A DNA stretch of 33,613 nt. It comes from Myxococcales bacterium. GTDB taxonomy: Bacteria; Myxococcota_A; UBA796; SXON01. The stretch lies in the NCBI GenBank assembly GCA_009692605.1, contig SHYV01000020.1, positions 1-33,613 on the forward strand, in the 5' to 3' direction. A program made the position numbers and the translations under genes. The notes beneath the pieces are model-generated. The model did not search any database and was not told the origin of the DNA. It worked only from the letters and a program-made list of their open reading frames with translations. Numbering within the stretch: the stretch's first letter is position 1; each line of letters opens with the position of its first letter. Shown here in pieces: positions 8,112-16,092 of this stretch.

Positions 8112-9541
8112 GGTCCGGCCACGTTGGACCGACGCGGCGCGAAGCTCGCGAACGAACCTCGGCCCACCTCGATCGCCGTGCCATCGAGATCCACCAGCGA
8201 CCGAACCCAGACCCTCGGTGGGGCCGAAAGATCCGCCTGACCGTCGCCCGCAGGGTACCCGGACCACGTGAGCCACTCGCCGTCCGCCGAGACCTGCGGG
8301 TGGCTGTCGACGAACTGGTCGAAAAAGTGCAGCCAGAAGAAGAAGTCCCGTGTGGGCCAGAAGGTGCCCAGCGTTCGCTCCTCACCGGTCACAGCGTCCA
8401 CCAGCAGCGCGAACATGCAGTTGGCCGGCGCGTCCACGCGGAAGACGATCAACGATGCTCCGCCTGGCACCCACTCGAACGCCAAGAGTGGACCCTCGCT
8501 GATCCGTCGCGTCTCGCCGCTCGCTACGTCCACGATGTCAATGCCATAGTAGGGGGCGCCTTCTCCCCCGGTCGCGGAGCTAAGCGCGGCCCTTTCGCGG
8601 TCTACCGCCAGCGCGATCAGCCCCGGCCGGGTTGTGATCTCTCGTTCGCCTTCGCCGAGCAGGTCGCAGCTCACCAGCAGCGACGATTGGACTGGACGGG
8701 GCGCGTCTTCGGTGTCGCCGTCTTCGGTGTCCTCGTCCAGCTCCGGGGGCGCAACCGCGCTGGGCGGTGCGTCGACCTCCACCGCCGGTCCAGCGGCGAG
8801 CTGGAGGGCCTCTTCGAGGTCGTTGGCGGCGTCGTCGAGGTCGTCGAGGTCGTCGAGGTCGTGGGCAGCGTCGGGGTCATCGATGTCGGCGATGTTGTCG
8901 GCGAGGTCCTGAGCGTCGATGTCGGGATCGGCGGCGCGGGGCGGCCGGAGGGCGATCAGGGTGCGGCCTGCGCAGAACACGGGCGCGCAAAAGCTGCCGG
9001 GCGAACGCGCGTAGAGCCTGTCCTCGTCGTCCCCGAGCGGGTCGCGGATCAACACCGAGCCGCCCGCCTTACCGCGCTCCCCGTGGTGTACCCACAGCCG
9101 ACTCCCGTCCGGCGTCCAATTGAAGAAGAGAGGCACCCCCTGAGCGAGCGATTTCACGGTGCCGAGCGCGTCAGCGTGGATGAGCCCTAGTCGCAAGTCA
9201 TCATCGACCTGAGTGAGGGCGCACAGGGCGTGGCCGGAGGGATGCCACTGCAGGTAGAGCGGCGCGGCGTCCGGAAGGTCAGCCCACTCGGTCTGTCGGA
9301 CGCCGTCAACGGAGGTCGTGACGACCCGGGCTGGGCCCGACTCGTCGTCGCGGGCCAGCACAGCGAAGGCGGCGATCCACTGTCCGTCGGGTGACCACGT
9401 CGGCCAGCTCCATGACTCCGGGGGCGACGGGACCAGGGTGAAGCTTGGCGGGGTCGTCAGGTGGACGATGCGCGGCGCACCGCCCTCCCAGTCAGAGATG
9501 AGGTGCAGCTGCCGGTCGATACCAACGTATACGAGCTTCAT
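8108..9541 (-). CDS. TolB/WD40-like beta-propeller protein with acidic insert
   Basis: A 477-residue protein made of repeating strands with WSPDG, WHPSGH, WTPDGS and VSADGEW turns, typical of TolB/PD40-type propeller blades. No signal peptide is seen, so it is probably cytoplasmic. About residues 205-270 form an Asp/Glu/Ala-rich insertion with three DLDD-like units, encoded by a 9-bp tandem repeat at 8831-8857; this loop would protrude from the propeller. The ATG at 9541 overlaps the upstream stop as ATGA and is preferred over a start 30 bases further up. It is third in the TetR operon. It may act as a protein-interaction platform; the partner is unknown. Confidence 0.8.
   Translation of the reverse strand: MKLVYVGIDRQLHLISDWEGGAPRIVHLTTPPSFTLVPSPPESWSWPTWSPDGQWIAAFAVLARDDESGPARVVTTSVDGVRQTEWADLPDAAPLYLQWHPSGHALCALTQVDDDLRLGLIHADALGTVKSLAQGVPLFFNWTPDGSRLWVHHGERGKAGGSVLIRDPLGDDEDRLYARSPGSFCAPVFCAGRTLIALRPPRAADPDIDAQDLADNIADIDDPDAAHDLDDLDDLDDAANDLEEALQLAAGPAVEVDAPPSAVAPPELDEDTEDGDTEDAPRPVQSSLLVSCDLLGEGEREITTRPGLIALAVDRERAALSSATGGEGAPYYGIDIVDVASGETRRISEGPLLAFEWVPGGASLIVFRVDAPANCMFALLVDAVTGEERTLGTFWPTRDFFFWLHFFDQFVDSHPQVSADGEWLTWSGYPAGDGQADLSAPPRVWVRSLVDLDGTAIEVGRGSFASFAPRRSNVAGP
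8831..8857. repeat. 9-bp tandem repeat (GTCGTCGAG x3)
   Basis: Three exact head-to-tail copies of GTCGTCGAG, flanked by partial copies. They lie inside the TolB-like gene and encode the Leu-Asp-Asp repeats of its acidic insertion. The 9-bp unit keeps the frame whatever the copy number, so the loop could vary in length between strains. Confidence 0.85.
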
Positions 9542-9939
9542 CCCGGCGTACCAGCTCGGTAGTACAGCCACGCGACCGCACAGGCCGCGAGCAGCGGAAA
9601 GACCAGCGCGGCCTTCACCGAAGCGTGCACGTCCACGAGCTCTTTAGGGCGAAACCGCCGCTCTTCGGCGAGCTCATCGCGAAATGCGCCGGGTAAGGCG
9701 CCGACGTCGGCGAGCTCGCGCATCGCGTGGACCGCAGTGTCGTTGTTGGTGCCAAACGCTCCGAGCGACACCCCGAGCGCCATCACGCAGGCGAGCAGGT
9801 GCGACGCCGGCGACGTGCCCTGAATGACGTGGTGGATGAGCAGCCCGACGCCCGGCAGCGCGGCGAGGAAGAGCACGACGCCGCTCCAACGCAGCACGGA
9901 ATGAACCCGGAGCCGGCTGGACAAGTGCATGACGCTCAT
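9538..9939 (-). CDS. small three-helix membrane protein
   Basis: A 133-residue integral membrane protein of unknown family. Hydrophobic helices lie at about residues 17-37, 45-62 and 108-127. A charged loop of about 45 residues between helices 2 and 3 (TNNDTAVHAMREL to RRFRPKELVD) probably faces the cytoplasm. The ATG at 9939 shares one base with the stop of the TetR gene, and its own stop overlaps the propeller start. A TTG one codon earlier is also possible. Being directly coupled to a TetR regulator suggests it is controlled by it, or senses with it, but no transporter motif is visible. Confidence 0.75.
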   Translation of the reverse strand: MSVMHLSSRLRVHSVLRWSGVVLFLAALPGVGLLIHHVIQGTSPASHLLACVMALGVSLGAFGTNNDTAVHAMRELADVGALPGAFRDELAEERRFRPKELVDVHASVKAALVFPLLAACAVAWLYYRAGTPG

Positions 9940-10547
9940 CAAGGCCGCCCAGGGAGCAGGCCGAACAGGAGGAGTCGGATGCCATCGCTGGTCAGGCGCT
10001 CTACGTCCGGCCGAGCGCCGACCGCGCTCTGGCCAGCCAGGCCGTCGATGATGGCCTTCATCATCTGGGCCACGGCGAGCGGATCGTACACCGCAAAGCT
10101 GCCATCATCCATGCCCTGCTTCACGACTGCGGCGATGCGCTCCACGAAGCGGCCGTGAATCCCGTTGACGCGCTTGCGGATGCTCTCATCGCGAATCGCC
10201 ATCTCGCTCATGAGCAGGAAAAAGCGGGGAGGGGACTTCAGCCCAGCAAAGTAGTCCAGGTACTTCTTGCCAAGATCGATGAGCTTGATCTCGGCGGGGC
10301 GGGAGTCTCGGTCGGCTTGTTCGAGGAAGCTCACCGTGATCGCGTGCTCCTCTTCAACGATGGCGTCGAAGATCGCGCGCTTCGAGTCGAAGTAGAAATA
10401 GACCGCGCCCTTGGACAGGTGAGCGCGCTTGGCGACGTCCTCTACCCGGGCGGCGAGGTAGCCGAATTCGATGAACACGGCCCGGGCCGCCCTGAGGATC
10501 TGGGCGCGGCGTTCGGCCTCGGACTGGTGGCGAGTCACGCTGGCCAC
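9939..10547 (-). CDS. TetR/AcrR family transcriptional regulator
   Basis: A 202-residue repressor-type regulator. The N-terminal helix-turn-helix is clear (about residues 13-60: RRAQILRAARAVF, EDVAKRAHLSKGAVYFYFDSK). The C-terminal helical domain would bind an unknown ligand and dimerise. It is the first gene of a five-gene coupled operon, so autoregulation of the whole operon is likely. The ligand domain includes the FFLLMSEMAIRDESIRKR helix, common in regulators of efflux and fatty-acid genes, but that does not identify the ligand. I do not see a convincing operator palindrome in the 25 bases between this gene and the response-regulator gene. Confidence 0.92.
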   Translation of the reverse strand: MASVTRHQSEAERRAQILRAARAVFIEFGYLAARVEDVAKRAHLSKGAVYFYFDSKRAIFDAIVEEEHAITVSFLEQADRDSRPAEIKLIDLGKKYLDYFAGLKSPPRFFLLMSEMAIRDESIRKRVNGIHGRFVERIAAVVKQGMDDGSFAVYDPLAVAQMMKAIIDGLAGQSAVGARPDVERLTSDGIRLLLFGLLPGRP

Positions 10548-10572
10548 GTATCTCGCTCGGGGTGTCCCCGGC

Positions 10573-11277
10573 CTACTCCCCGCGGCCCTCAGCGCGGAAC
10601 CGGTACCCCATGCCTCGGGCGGTCAGGAAGTGCACCGGTTTGTCCACGTCATCCAGCTTTTGACGCAGTCGCGTGATGAAGTTGTCGACCGTCCGCTCCG
10701 TCCCGAAGTAGTGCTCACCCCAAACGGCGTCGAGGATGGCTTGTCGGGTCACCACGCGCCCCTCTCGCGACGCCAGAAATTCGAGCAGCTTGAGCTCTCT
10801 CGCCGTGGTCTCGATCAGGACGTTGGCGCGCCGGATCTCTCCGGAAGTGAAGTCCGCTTCGACGTCCCCGAAGCGCAGGACGCGGGTCGGCTCCGCTCCC
10901 TTGACGCGCCTGAGCAACGCCTTGATGCGGGCCAGCAGCTCGTGCAGCCCGAAGGGCTTGGAGATGTAGTCGTCCGCCCCAAGATCGAGCCCCTTCACCT
11001 TGTCCATTTCGGCTCCCCTCGCAGAGAGCATGAGGATCGGCAGGGTCGAGGACTGTCGGCGTAGCTCCTTGCAGACGTCGTAGCCGGACAGCACCGGCAG
11101 CATCACGTCAAGCAACACAAGGTCCGGCTTCCAGGCGGCAGCGGTCTTCAAGCCAGAGGCGCCATCGGCCTCTACCTTGACCTGATACCCGTCGAGCTTC
11201 AGATTGAGCTCAAGCCCGCGCTGAATTGACGGGTCGTCTTCGATCAGCAGGATGCGCTCTGGCAGGGTTCCGGGCAT
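10573..11277 (-). CDS. OmpR/PhoB-type response regulator
   Basis: A 234-residue two-component response regulator. The receiver domain has the acidic pocket (E13, D14, D15), phospho-acceptor D57 in LLDVMLP, S85 and K107 in YISKPFG. The C-terminal domain is a winged helix: TARELKLLEFLASREG, then DAVWG and the recognition-helix segment TVDNFITRLRQKL. The ATG at 11277 puts the receiver at the normal distance from the N-terminus; the frame continues upstream without conserved sequence. No histidine kinase lies nearby, so it is an orphan in this window. It is divergent from the PAP2-like gene and could control it. Confidence 0.92.
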   Translation of the reverse strand: MPGTLPERILLIEDDPSIQRGLELNLKLDGYQVKVEADGASGLKTAAAWKPDLVLLDVMLPVLSGYDVCKELRRQSSTLPILMLSARGAEMDKVKGLDLGADDYISKPFGLHELLARIKALLRRVKGAEPTRVLRFGDVEADFTSGEIRRANVLIETTARELKLLEFLASREGRVVTRQAILDAVWGEHYFGTERTVDNFITRLRQKLDDVDKPVHFLTARGMGYRFRAEGRGE

Positions 11278-11358
11278 GTCAGGCTCGTATCTCGCGCCCG
11301 GCGGCGAAGACGCCGATTGTTGATACTCCCCCGGGTGCACCTTTCCCTGACGCAACGC

Positions 11359-12078
11359 ATGATCACCCTGTCCGTTACCGGCGCCATCCTAATCCCCACC
11401 TACGCAGCGGTCGGGGTCTACATGGCAGCGCACCGGGGACAAGAGCACTCGCTTCCCAGCTTCCTCGATCGCAGCGTGGCGCTGTCCGCTCCTTGGGTGG
11501 TGGTGTACGCGATGGTCTTCCTGCAATGCCTCGCCCCGCTTTTTACCATCACTGACGCCCGGGCGCTGAACCGCACGGTCGCCTCCTACTTCACCCTGTA
11601 CGCGTTTGGAGTGCCGGTCTGGATTCTCTACCCGGTGGCCGTGCAACGCGATCCCGTGCCGATCGTCGACGTGTGGACCTACGGGGTTGGCATCGTGCGG
11701 TACCTCGACCCGCCGGGAAACTGCATGCCGTCGATGCACGTCGCGCTCGCGGTGATGGCGACGCTGGTCGTCTTCCGGCATGACCGGATCGCCGGGTGGG
11801 CGCTCGCTGTCTCGGCGGGCCTGATCTGGTGGTCCACGCTGGCGGTCCGCCAACACTACGCGGTGGACGGGCTCGTCGGGGCGGGCATGGCCGTGGTGGC
11901 GGACCGGATCTGGTTCGCAGCGCGCCCGCTCCCGGCCGAGGCGTACGCGCGCTTGCCGCGGGTGTGGCATACCGTCTGGGTCGGTGCGTTCGTGGCGGCC
12001 GTGTTGTTCCTGATGTCGGGGTGGTGGTTCGGCTGGGTGCCGGTGCACCTGCTGCCGCCGAACGCCGAGCGATGGTGA
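11359..12078 (+). CDS. PAP2 / Aur1-like membrane phosphatase or phosphotransferase
   Basis: A membrane protein of about 239 residues with five or six helices. Signature residues of the PAP2 superfamily are present: PSMH (H127) in a PGNCMPSMH segment and RQHYAVD with H166 and D170. The N-C-M-P-S-M-H context resembles the Aur1/inositol-phosphoceramide-synthase branch more than soluble acid phosphatases. The likely role is hydrolysis or exchange of a lipid phosphate headgroup on the outer face of the membrane. The start is uncertain: ATG 11359 is used, but GTG 11335 or TTG 11317 are also in frame, and no clear Shine-Dalgarno sequence separates them. The lipoprotein-sulfatase remnant starts inside its last codons. 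Confidence 0.82.
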   Translation: MITLSVTGAILIPTYAAVGVYMAAHRGQEHSLPSFLDRSVALSAPWVVVYAMVFLQCLAPLFTITDARALNRTVASYFTLYAFGVPVWILYPVAVQRDPVPIVDVWTYGVGIVRYLDPPGNCMPSMHVALAVMATLVVFRHDRIAGWALAVSAGLIWWSTLAVRQHYAVDGLVGAGMAVVADRIWFAARPLPAEAYARLPRVWHTVWVGAFVAAVLFLMSGWWFGWVPVHLLPPNAERW

Positions 12079-13025
12079 CGAGCCGTCAGGTCTGCTGCTC
12101 GTTGATGCTCCTCGGCGTTTCGGGGTGTTGGGGGGCGCAGCCGGGGGCCTGCGAGGGTCGAGGCGGGCAAGGTCCCAGCCGACATCATCCTGATGCTCGT
12201 CAAATGGCTTGCGGAGTGATTCAGGGCCGCCCGGTGGCCGGGGCGGTGCCGAGGCGGCGCTGTTCACCGCGGTCAACAACGCGCTGAACCATCAGGGAGT
12301 CGACGGCTATCCGCCCCTCTTGCGGTTCACACAGGCGAGCGTGCAGTCCGTGCATCCTTTCCTGAGCATCGGCCCGATGCTGACTGGGCGGTACCCCTGC
12401 GCGGTCCCGCTGTGCAGCGTCCCGAGGGGGCCCCAAGCCGGCGCTCACCCCTGGTGTGCAGCCTTCCCAACAGCGGTGCCCACGATCCCCGAGGTCCTGT
12501 CAATCTACGGGTACCGGACGGCGCCTGCTGGTCCTGATCGACGATCTCTCGGGCGCGGTGACCCAGAGCGCCCCGCGGCAGCCACCGGGACCGCTTGCAG
12601 TGGACATCGTGGACCAGCTGCAGGCAGCGTACGCTGATGCCGCGTCGAAGCAGGGTGCGGAGCTGGCGTGGCTGATCGTCGGGGCAGTGGCGCCGGCGCG
12701 GGGAACTCCGACGGGCGCCGTCCACCGAGCCGTCCGGACGATCGTCACCTCCGCGCGACCTGCTCGACGCGGGTCCGCCGCCAGTGGAGCGGATCGCATA
12801 CGCTGCGTTCGGGGACATGCTGGCGGCCCGAGCACCGTCACGCTGCACGACATCGTCGCCGACCCCTTGCAGGCCACCAATCTGGTCACCGACCGCGTGT
12901 CCGAGGCCGCGGCGCTGTACGACGCCCTGCTCGCGTTGAGAACGGGGCCTGGTGCCCCGCCGGCCGGTACGCTGACGGCCGAGCAGGTCGCGAAGCTGCT
13001 GGCGTCCGGAACGCTGGGTTACTGA
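12072..13025 (+). pseudogene. frameshifted lipoprotein sulfatase-like gene
   Basis: Remains of a sulfatase/alkaline-phosphatase-superfamily gene spread over all three frames. From ATG 12072 there is a lipoprotein signal (hydrophobic stretch ending VSGC, C19). About 12157-12216, in another frame, reads PADIILMLVKW, like the first strand of sulfatases. About 12218-12520, in the third frame, gives FTQASVQS, MLTGRYP and TIPEVLSIYGYRTA. About 12836-13025, back in the first frame, ends LHDIVADPLQATNLV and a KLLASGTLGY tail, typical of sulfatase C-termini. At least four frame changes are needed. The Cys/Ser-x-Pro-x-Arg site before LTGRYP is not recognisable. It overlaps the PAP2 gene end, so it was once coupled to it. 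Localised sequence error is the alternative. Confidence 0.72.
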
Positions 13026-13056
13026 TACCCCGGCAGGCCTGCGGGCCGCGGCGAGG

Positions 13057-15420
13057 TCACCGCCCGCGACGCCGATTGCGCCGGTCTGCGCCTCGTCGCC
13101 CCCCAGCGACGGTGCGCACCACGCCGATGCCGAGCGCCATCAGAACCCCACCCTCCACGATGGCCCAGAACCACGTGTCGGAGAACGGTGGCAGCCCGAG
13201 GGCCCCCGTCGCGCGGCCGAGGGGCGTTTCAAGCATCCACGCCGGGATGTCTCCCCCGGCCCCGCCGATCACGTTCACCGCGTCCGCGAGGCTCTCGCTG
13301 GGCAACACCCGCGACCCGAGCGGAATCTGCTTATCGAAGTCCGGTCGGCCGACGCTGCGCCAGGGCGGGATGCGGTGCTGTTCCTCGACGGTCTCCCCGC
13401 CGAGGTTCGCGCCGCGGGTAGGTCCACCCAGATCCGCCTCGACCACCAAGTGGTCGACAACCGGCCCTGGGGTGCCGCCGGGGTGAGACAGCAGGATGCT
13501 TCCTCGCTCCTCCAACGCCCACAGCAGTCCGCCCCGACCAGAGCCTGAGCTGAGCTGCCCGATCGCCCGGACCGGACCGGGAAGCCGCTTCGTCGCCTCG
13601 ACGCAGGTGCCGGTTGCACAACTCAGCACTGCCCCGCTGCTCAGCGCGACGTGTACAGTGGCGCTGCCGTCCTCAGCCGCCCCCTCGAGCACCGAGAGCG
13701 CCTGAACGGCCTCGTTGGGAAGCGTGGCCACTGCCTCTCCGTCCCGCCAGAGCCCACCCGGCGCCGCGAGCCAGTGTCCATCGGAGCGCGTCGCCGCCGG
13801 TCCAGAGGTGACGCTCGTCGGCAGGTCCGGCCAGACCGGCGTACCGGCAGCGGCGCAGTCCGCGACGCTCAGCAGCGAGGTCGCCGTGACCACCACGAGG
13901 TGGTCACCCTCGCCGTCTAGCCGCAGCACGTCGCCGGTCGCACACCGGGTCCAGATCTCACCGTCCTGCTCCCAGAGGTTGCCATCGAAATCGCGCCCCC
14001 AGAGTTGACCTTCTGCGTCGTCCGAGATCTCCAACAGGCCGTTCTTGCGCCCCCCGCCAGCGGTGTACACGCCATTCGTACGGGACCACTGGTCGCGCTT
14101 GCCGATGGTGACGCCTTCAAAGTCGACGACGGTGACGCGGTCGGCCGCGTAGTGGAGGTCTGTCGCGTCGGTGACCGGGCCAATCTGGGCGCGCCTCGGC
14201 ATCCAGCTCCACCAGATCGGCGACAAGGTCCAGCGCCTCCGCGTCGCCGAGTGCGGCTCGCTCGCCCGCGCCGCGATCGGGGTCCACGTTTCGGTGCCGT
14301 CGCGGCTCTCGTACACGCCAGTGCTCATGAGGACGACGCCCAGTCGTCCGTCAGGGCCGGGCTTGGCCGCCTCTCCGAGCGTTGCATGGAAGCCCGCGCG
14401 AGCGGTCTGGAGACCCGTCGCATCCACGAGGAGCGGTCCGGATCGGAATGTCCCAAGGATGGCCCGCGCTGCATCCAGCGCCCACAGGCCGGTGGGCTGG
14501 AGCGGGGTTGGATCGTCGTCCACGCGAGGGGAGGGGACCATCACGGCGTCGCCGGGGGGCCCCACGGTCGGGCACTCGTAGAGGTCGGACAGTGGCCCCG
14601 TGGCAGCGTCGACTACGGTGAGCACGCGCTCCCCGACCTTCGCCATGGCGATGGGCGGCCCTACCCGGACCGTGCATACCAGCCGCGGAGCGCTGGGGCC
14701 CGCGTCCGGTCCGGTCGTCACCCGCCCGTCCGGCCCGGTCGTCACCCGTCCATCCGACCATCCCGTCCACACCGACCCGTCGATCACCGCGACCGCGCTC
14801 ACCGCGCCTTCGTCCCCGCCCGGCACGGATGCGAAGCTCTTGCCACCATCGCGCGAGACCATCAGCCCCTTGTCCAGCGTGCCGAGCCAAATCGTGGCGC
14901 CGTCCACGGCCATCTGCCACGGGTCGATCCCCGAGACGGTGCGCACGAGGACCGCTGCATCCCCCCCGCTCGCCCCCGATTCGACGCGCCAGACACCCGG
15001 GTCATCTCCACGCAGCGCCACTACCACCACGCCGACCGCCGGACTCACGACGTCCACGACCGCGGTGCGCCCACCGGCGGCCCCGGGCAACGGGGCGACC
15101 AGCCTGGCGCTCGAGTCCACCCGCCAGATCCCCGCCCGGCTCACCCCCCAGACCGCCGACCCCGGCTCGGCGGCGAGCAGCTTGAGGGCGGCAGGGAAGC
15201 GTGCGTCGCGACGCCAGCGGCTGAGGCTCAAGTCGGTGGCGAGCACGCCCACCCGCGTCAGGGCCAGCACCGACTCGCCGCTCAGGGCGATGTCCATGAC
15301 GTGGCCGCGCTCCGGCCCGACCTCAATCCAGCCGGGCAGGTCAGCCGCCTGGCCCGTGGCGCCAGCAGCTATTCCGCCAGCGAGCAGGGTCGCGCACATA
15401 GCGGTTCGGGTGGCGTTCAA
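13057..15420 (-). CDS. large secreted beta-propeller protein with C-terminal membrane anchor
   Basis: A 787-residue exported protein. It opens with a signal peptide (ATRTAM then an Ala/Gly-rich core, cleavage near ATGQAADL). The body is a string of BNR/two-component-sensor-like strands (GVWRVES, GVYESRDGTETW, GLMVSRDGGKSF, GLWRDGEAV), as in multi-bladed propellers. Near the C-terminus lie one transmembrane helix (about residues 748-771) and an Arg-rich tail. No catalytic motif is seen. The start is TTG at 15420; an ATG seven codons later would lose the positive n-region. Around 14180-14275 the protein turns abnormally Trp/Arg-rich while another frame reads a natural acidic helix, hinting at two compensating indels. 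The stop faces the sulfatase remnant. Confidence 0.8.
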   Translation of the reverse strand: MNATRTAMCATLLAGGIAAGATGQAADLPGWIEVGPERGHVMDIALSGESVLALTRVGVLATDLSLSRWRRDARFPAALKLLAAEPGSAVWGVSRAGIWRVDSSARLVAPLPGAAGGRTAVVDVVSPAVGVVVVALRGDDPGVWRVESGASGGDAAVLVRTVSGIDPWQMAVDGATIWLGTLDKGLMVSRDGGKSFASVPGGDEGAVSAVAVIDGSVWTGWSDGRVTTGPDGRVTTGPDAGPSAPRLVCTVRVGPPIAMAKVGERVLTVVDAATGPLSDLYECPTVGPPGDAVMVPSPRVDDDPTPLQPTGLWALDAARAILGTFRSGPLLVDATGLQTARAGFHATLGEAAKPGPDGRLGVVLMSTGVYESRDGTETWTPIAARASEPHSATRRRWTLSPIWWSWMPRRAQIGPVTDATDLHYAADRVTVVDFEGVTIGKRDQWSRTNGVYTAGGGRKNGLLEISDDAEGQLWGRDFDGNLWEQDGEIWTRCATGDVLRLDGEGDHLVVVTATSLLSVADCAAAGTPVWPDLPTSVTSGPAATRSDGHWLAAPGGLWRDGEAVATLPNEAVQALSVLEGAAEDGSATVHVALSSGAVLSCATGTCVEATKRLPGPVRAIGQLSSGSGRGGLLWALEERGSILLSHPGGTPGPVVDHLVVEADLGGPTRGANLGGETVEEQHRIPPWRSVGRPDFDKQIPLGSRVLPSESLADAVNVIGGAGGDIPAWMLETPLGRATGALGLPPFSDTWFWAIVEGGVLMALGIGVVRTVAGGRRGADRRNRRRGR
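14707..14754. repeat. 24-bp tandem duplication
   Basis: Two adjacent 24-bp units (14707-14730 and 14731-14754) with a few mismatches encode the octapeptide DGRVTTGP twice, inside the large propeller gene. The unit preserves frame, so it reads as a recent in-frame duplication in a surface loop. Confidence 0.8.
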
Positions 15421-15474
15421 CGTTGTATTCCTCAGACAGCGTATCTCTCGGCGCGCTGCACGCGCGAGCGCAGC

Positions 15475-16092
15475 TTAACGGTCGGCCAGATTTCGCCCGA
15501 GCTGAAGCCGCTCCTGCACCGGGTCGAAGTTGTGCGGGTCCCAATGCAACCGGCATCGGGCTTCATAGGCGTCCGCTTCGCCTACCAAGACACGGGCATC
15601 CCGATTGACCACACGCTGGCTTCGGTCGGCGGGGTTTCCGCAGACTACACAAATAGCAAGGTTTTTGGTGATGTATTCGGCGACGGCCAGCAGCTGCGGG
15701 ATGGGCTCGAAGGGCCTACCCATGTAGTCTTGGTCGAGACCAGCGACGATGACGCGCCTGCCTTCGTTTGCGAGTTGCTCGCATACCCCCACCAGCTCCA
15801 TGCCGAGGAACTGCCCCTCGTCGATGCCGACCACCCGGGCGTCTTCCACCAGGGCGGGGATCTCGAGCGGGCTGTCCACCCGGTAGCTCTTGATGTGCAT
15901 GCCGGAGTGCGAGTCCACCCGGTCATCAGAGTAACGCTGGTCCAACGATGGCTTAAATACGACGACGCTCTGGCGGGCGTACTGAGCGCGACGCAGGCGC
16001 CGGATCATCTCCTCGGTCTTCCCCGAGAACATGCACCCGGTGATCACCTCGATCCAACCTACGTCACGTGGGGTCAGGTGCGGCGGGTTCAT
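15475..16092 (-). CDS. tdk: thymidine kinase (type II)
   Basis: A 205-residue thymidine kinase that phosphorylates thymidine with ATP for salvage into dTMP. The P-loop is G19-CMFSGKT (K25, T26). DEGQF (91-95) holds the catalytic glutamate E92. The lasso-domain zinc ligands are C148 and C151 (CVVC), C180 and H183 (CRLH). The length is normal for the TK1-like family and the enzyme looks intact. Its ATG overlaps the stop of the upstream 371-residue gene by four bases (ATGA), so the two are translated from one message. The propeller gene follows 54 bases after its stop. Confidence 0.95.
   Translation of the reverse strand: MNPPHLTPRDVGWIEVITGCMFSGKTEEMIRRLRRAQYARQSVVVFKPSLDQRYSDDRVDSHSGMHIKSYRVDSPLEIPALVEDARVVGIDEGQFLGMELVGVCEQLANEGRRVIVAGLDQDYMGRPFEPIPQLLAVAEYITKNLAICVVCGNPADRSQRVVNRDARVLVGEADAYEARCRLHWDPHNFDPVQERLQLGRNLADR

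Noticed and set aside
13026-13056. GCAGGCCTGC palindrome between the sulfatase remnant and the propeller gene as a terminator
   Set aside because: The stem has no room for a loop and no T tract follows; it is weak as a terminator.
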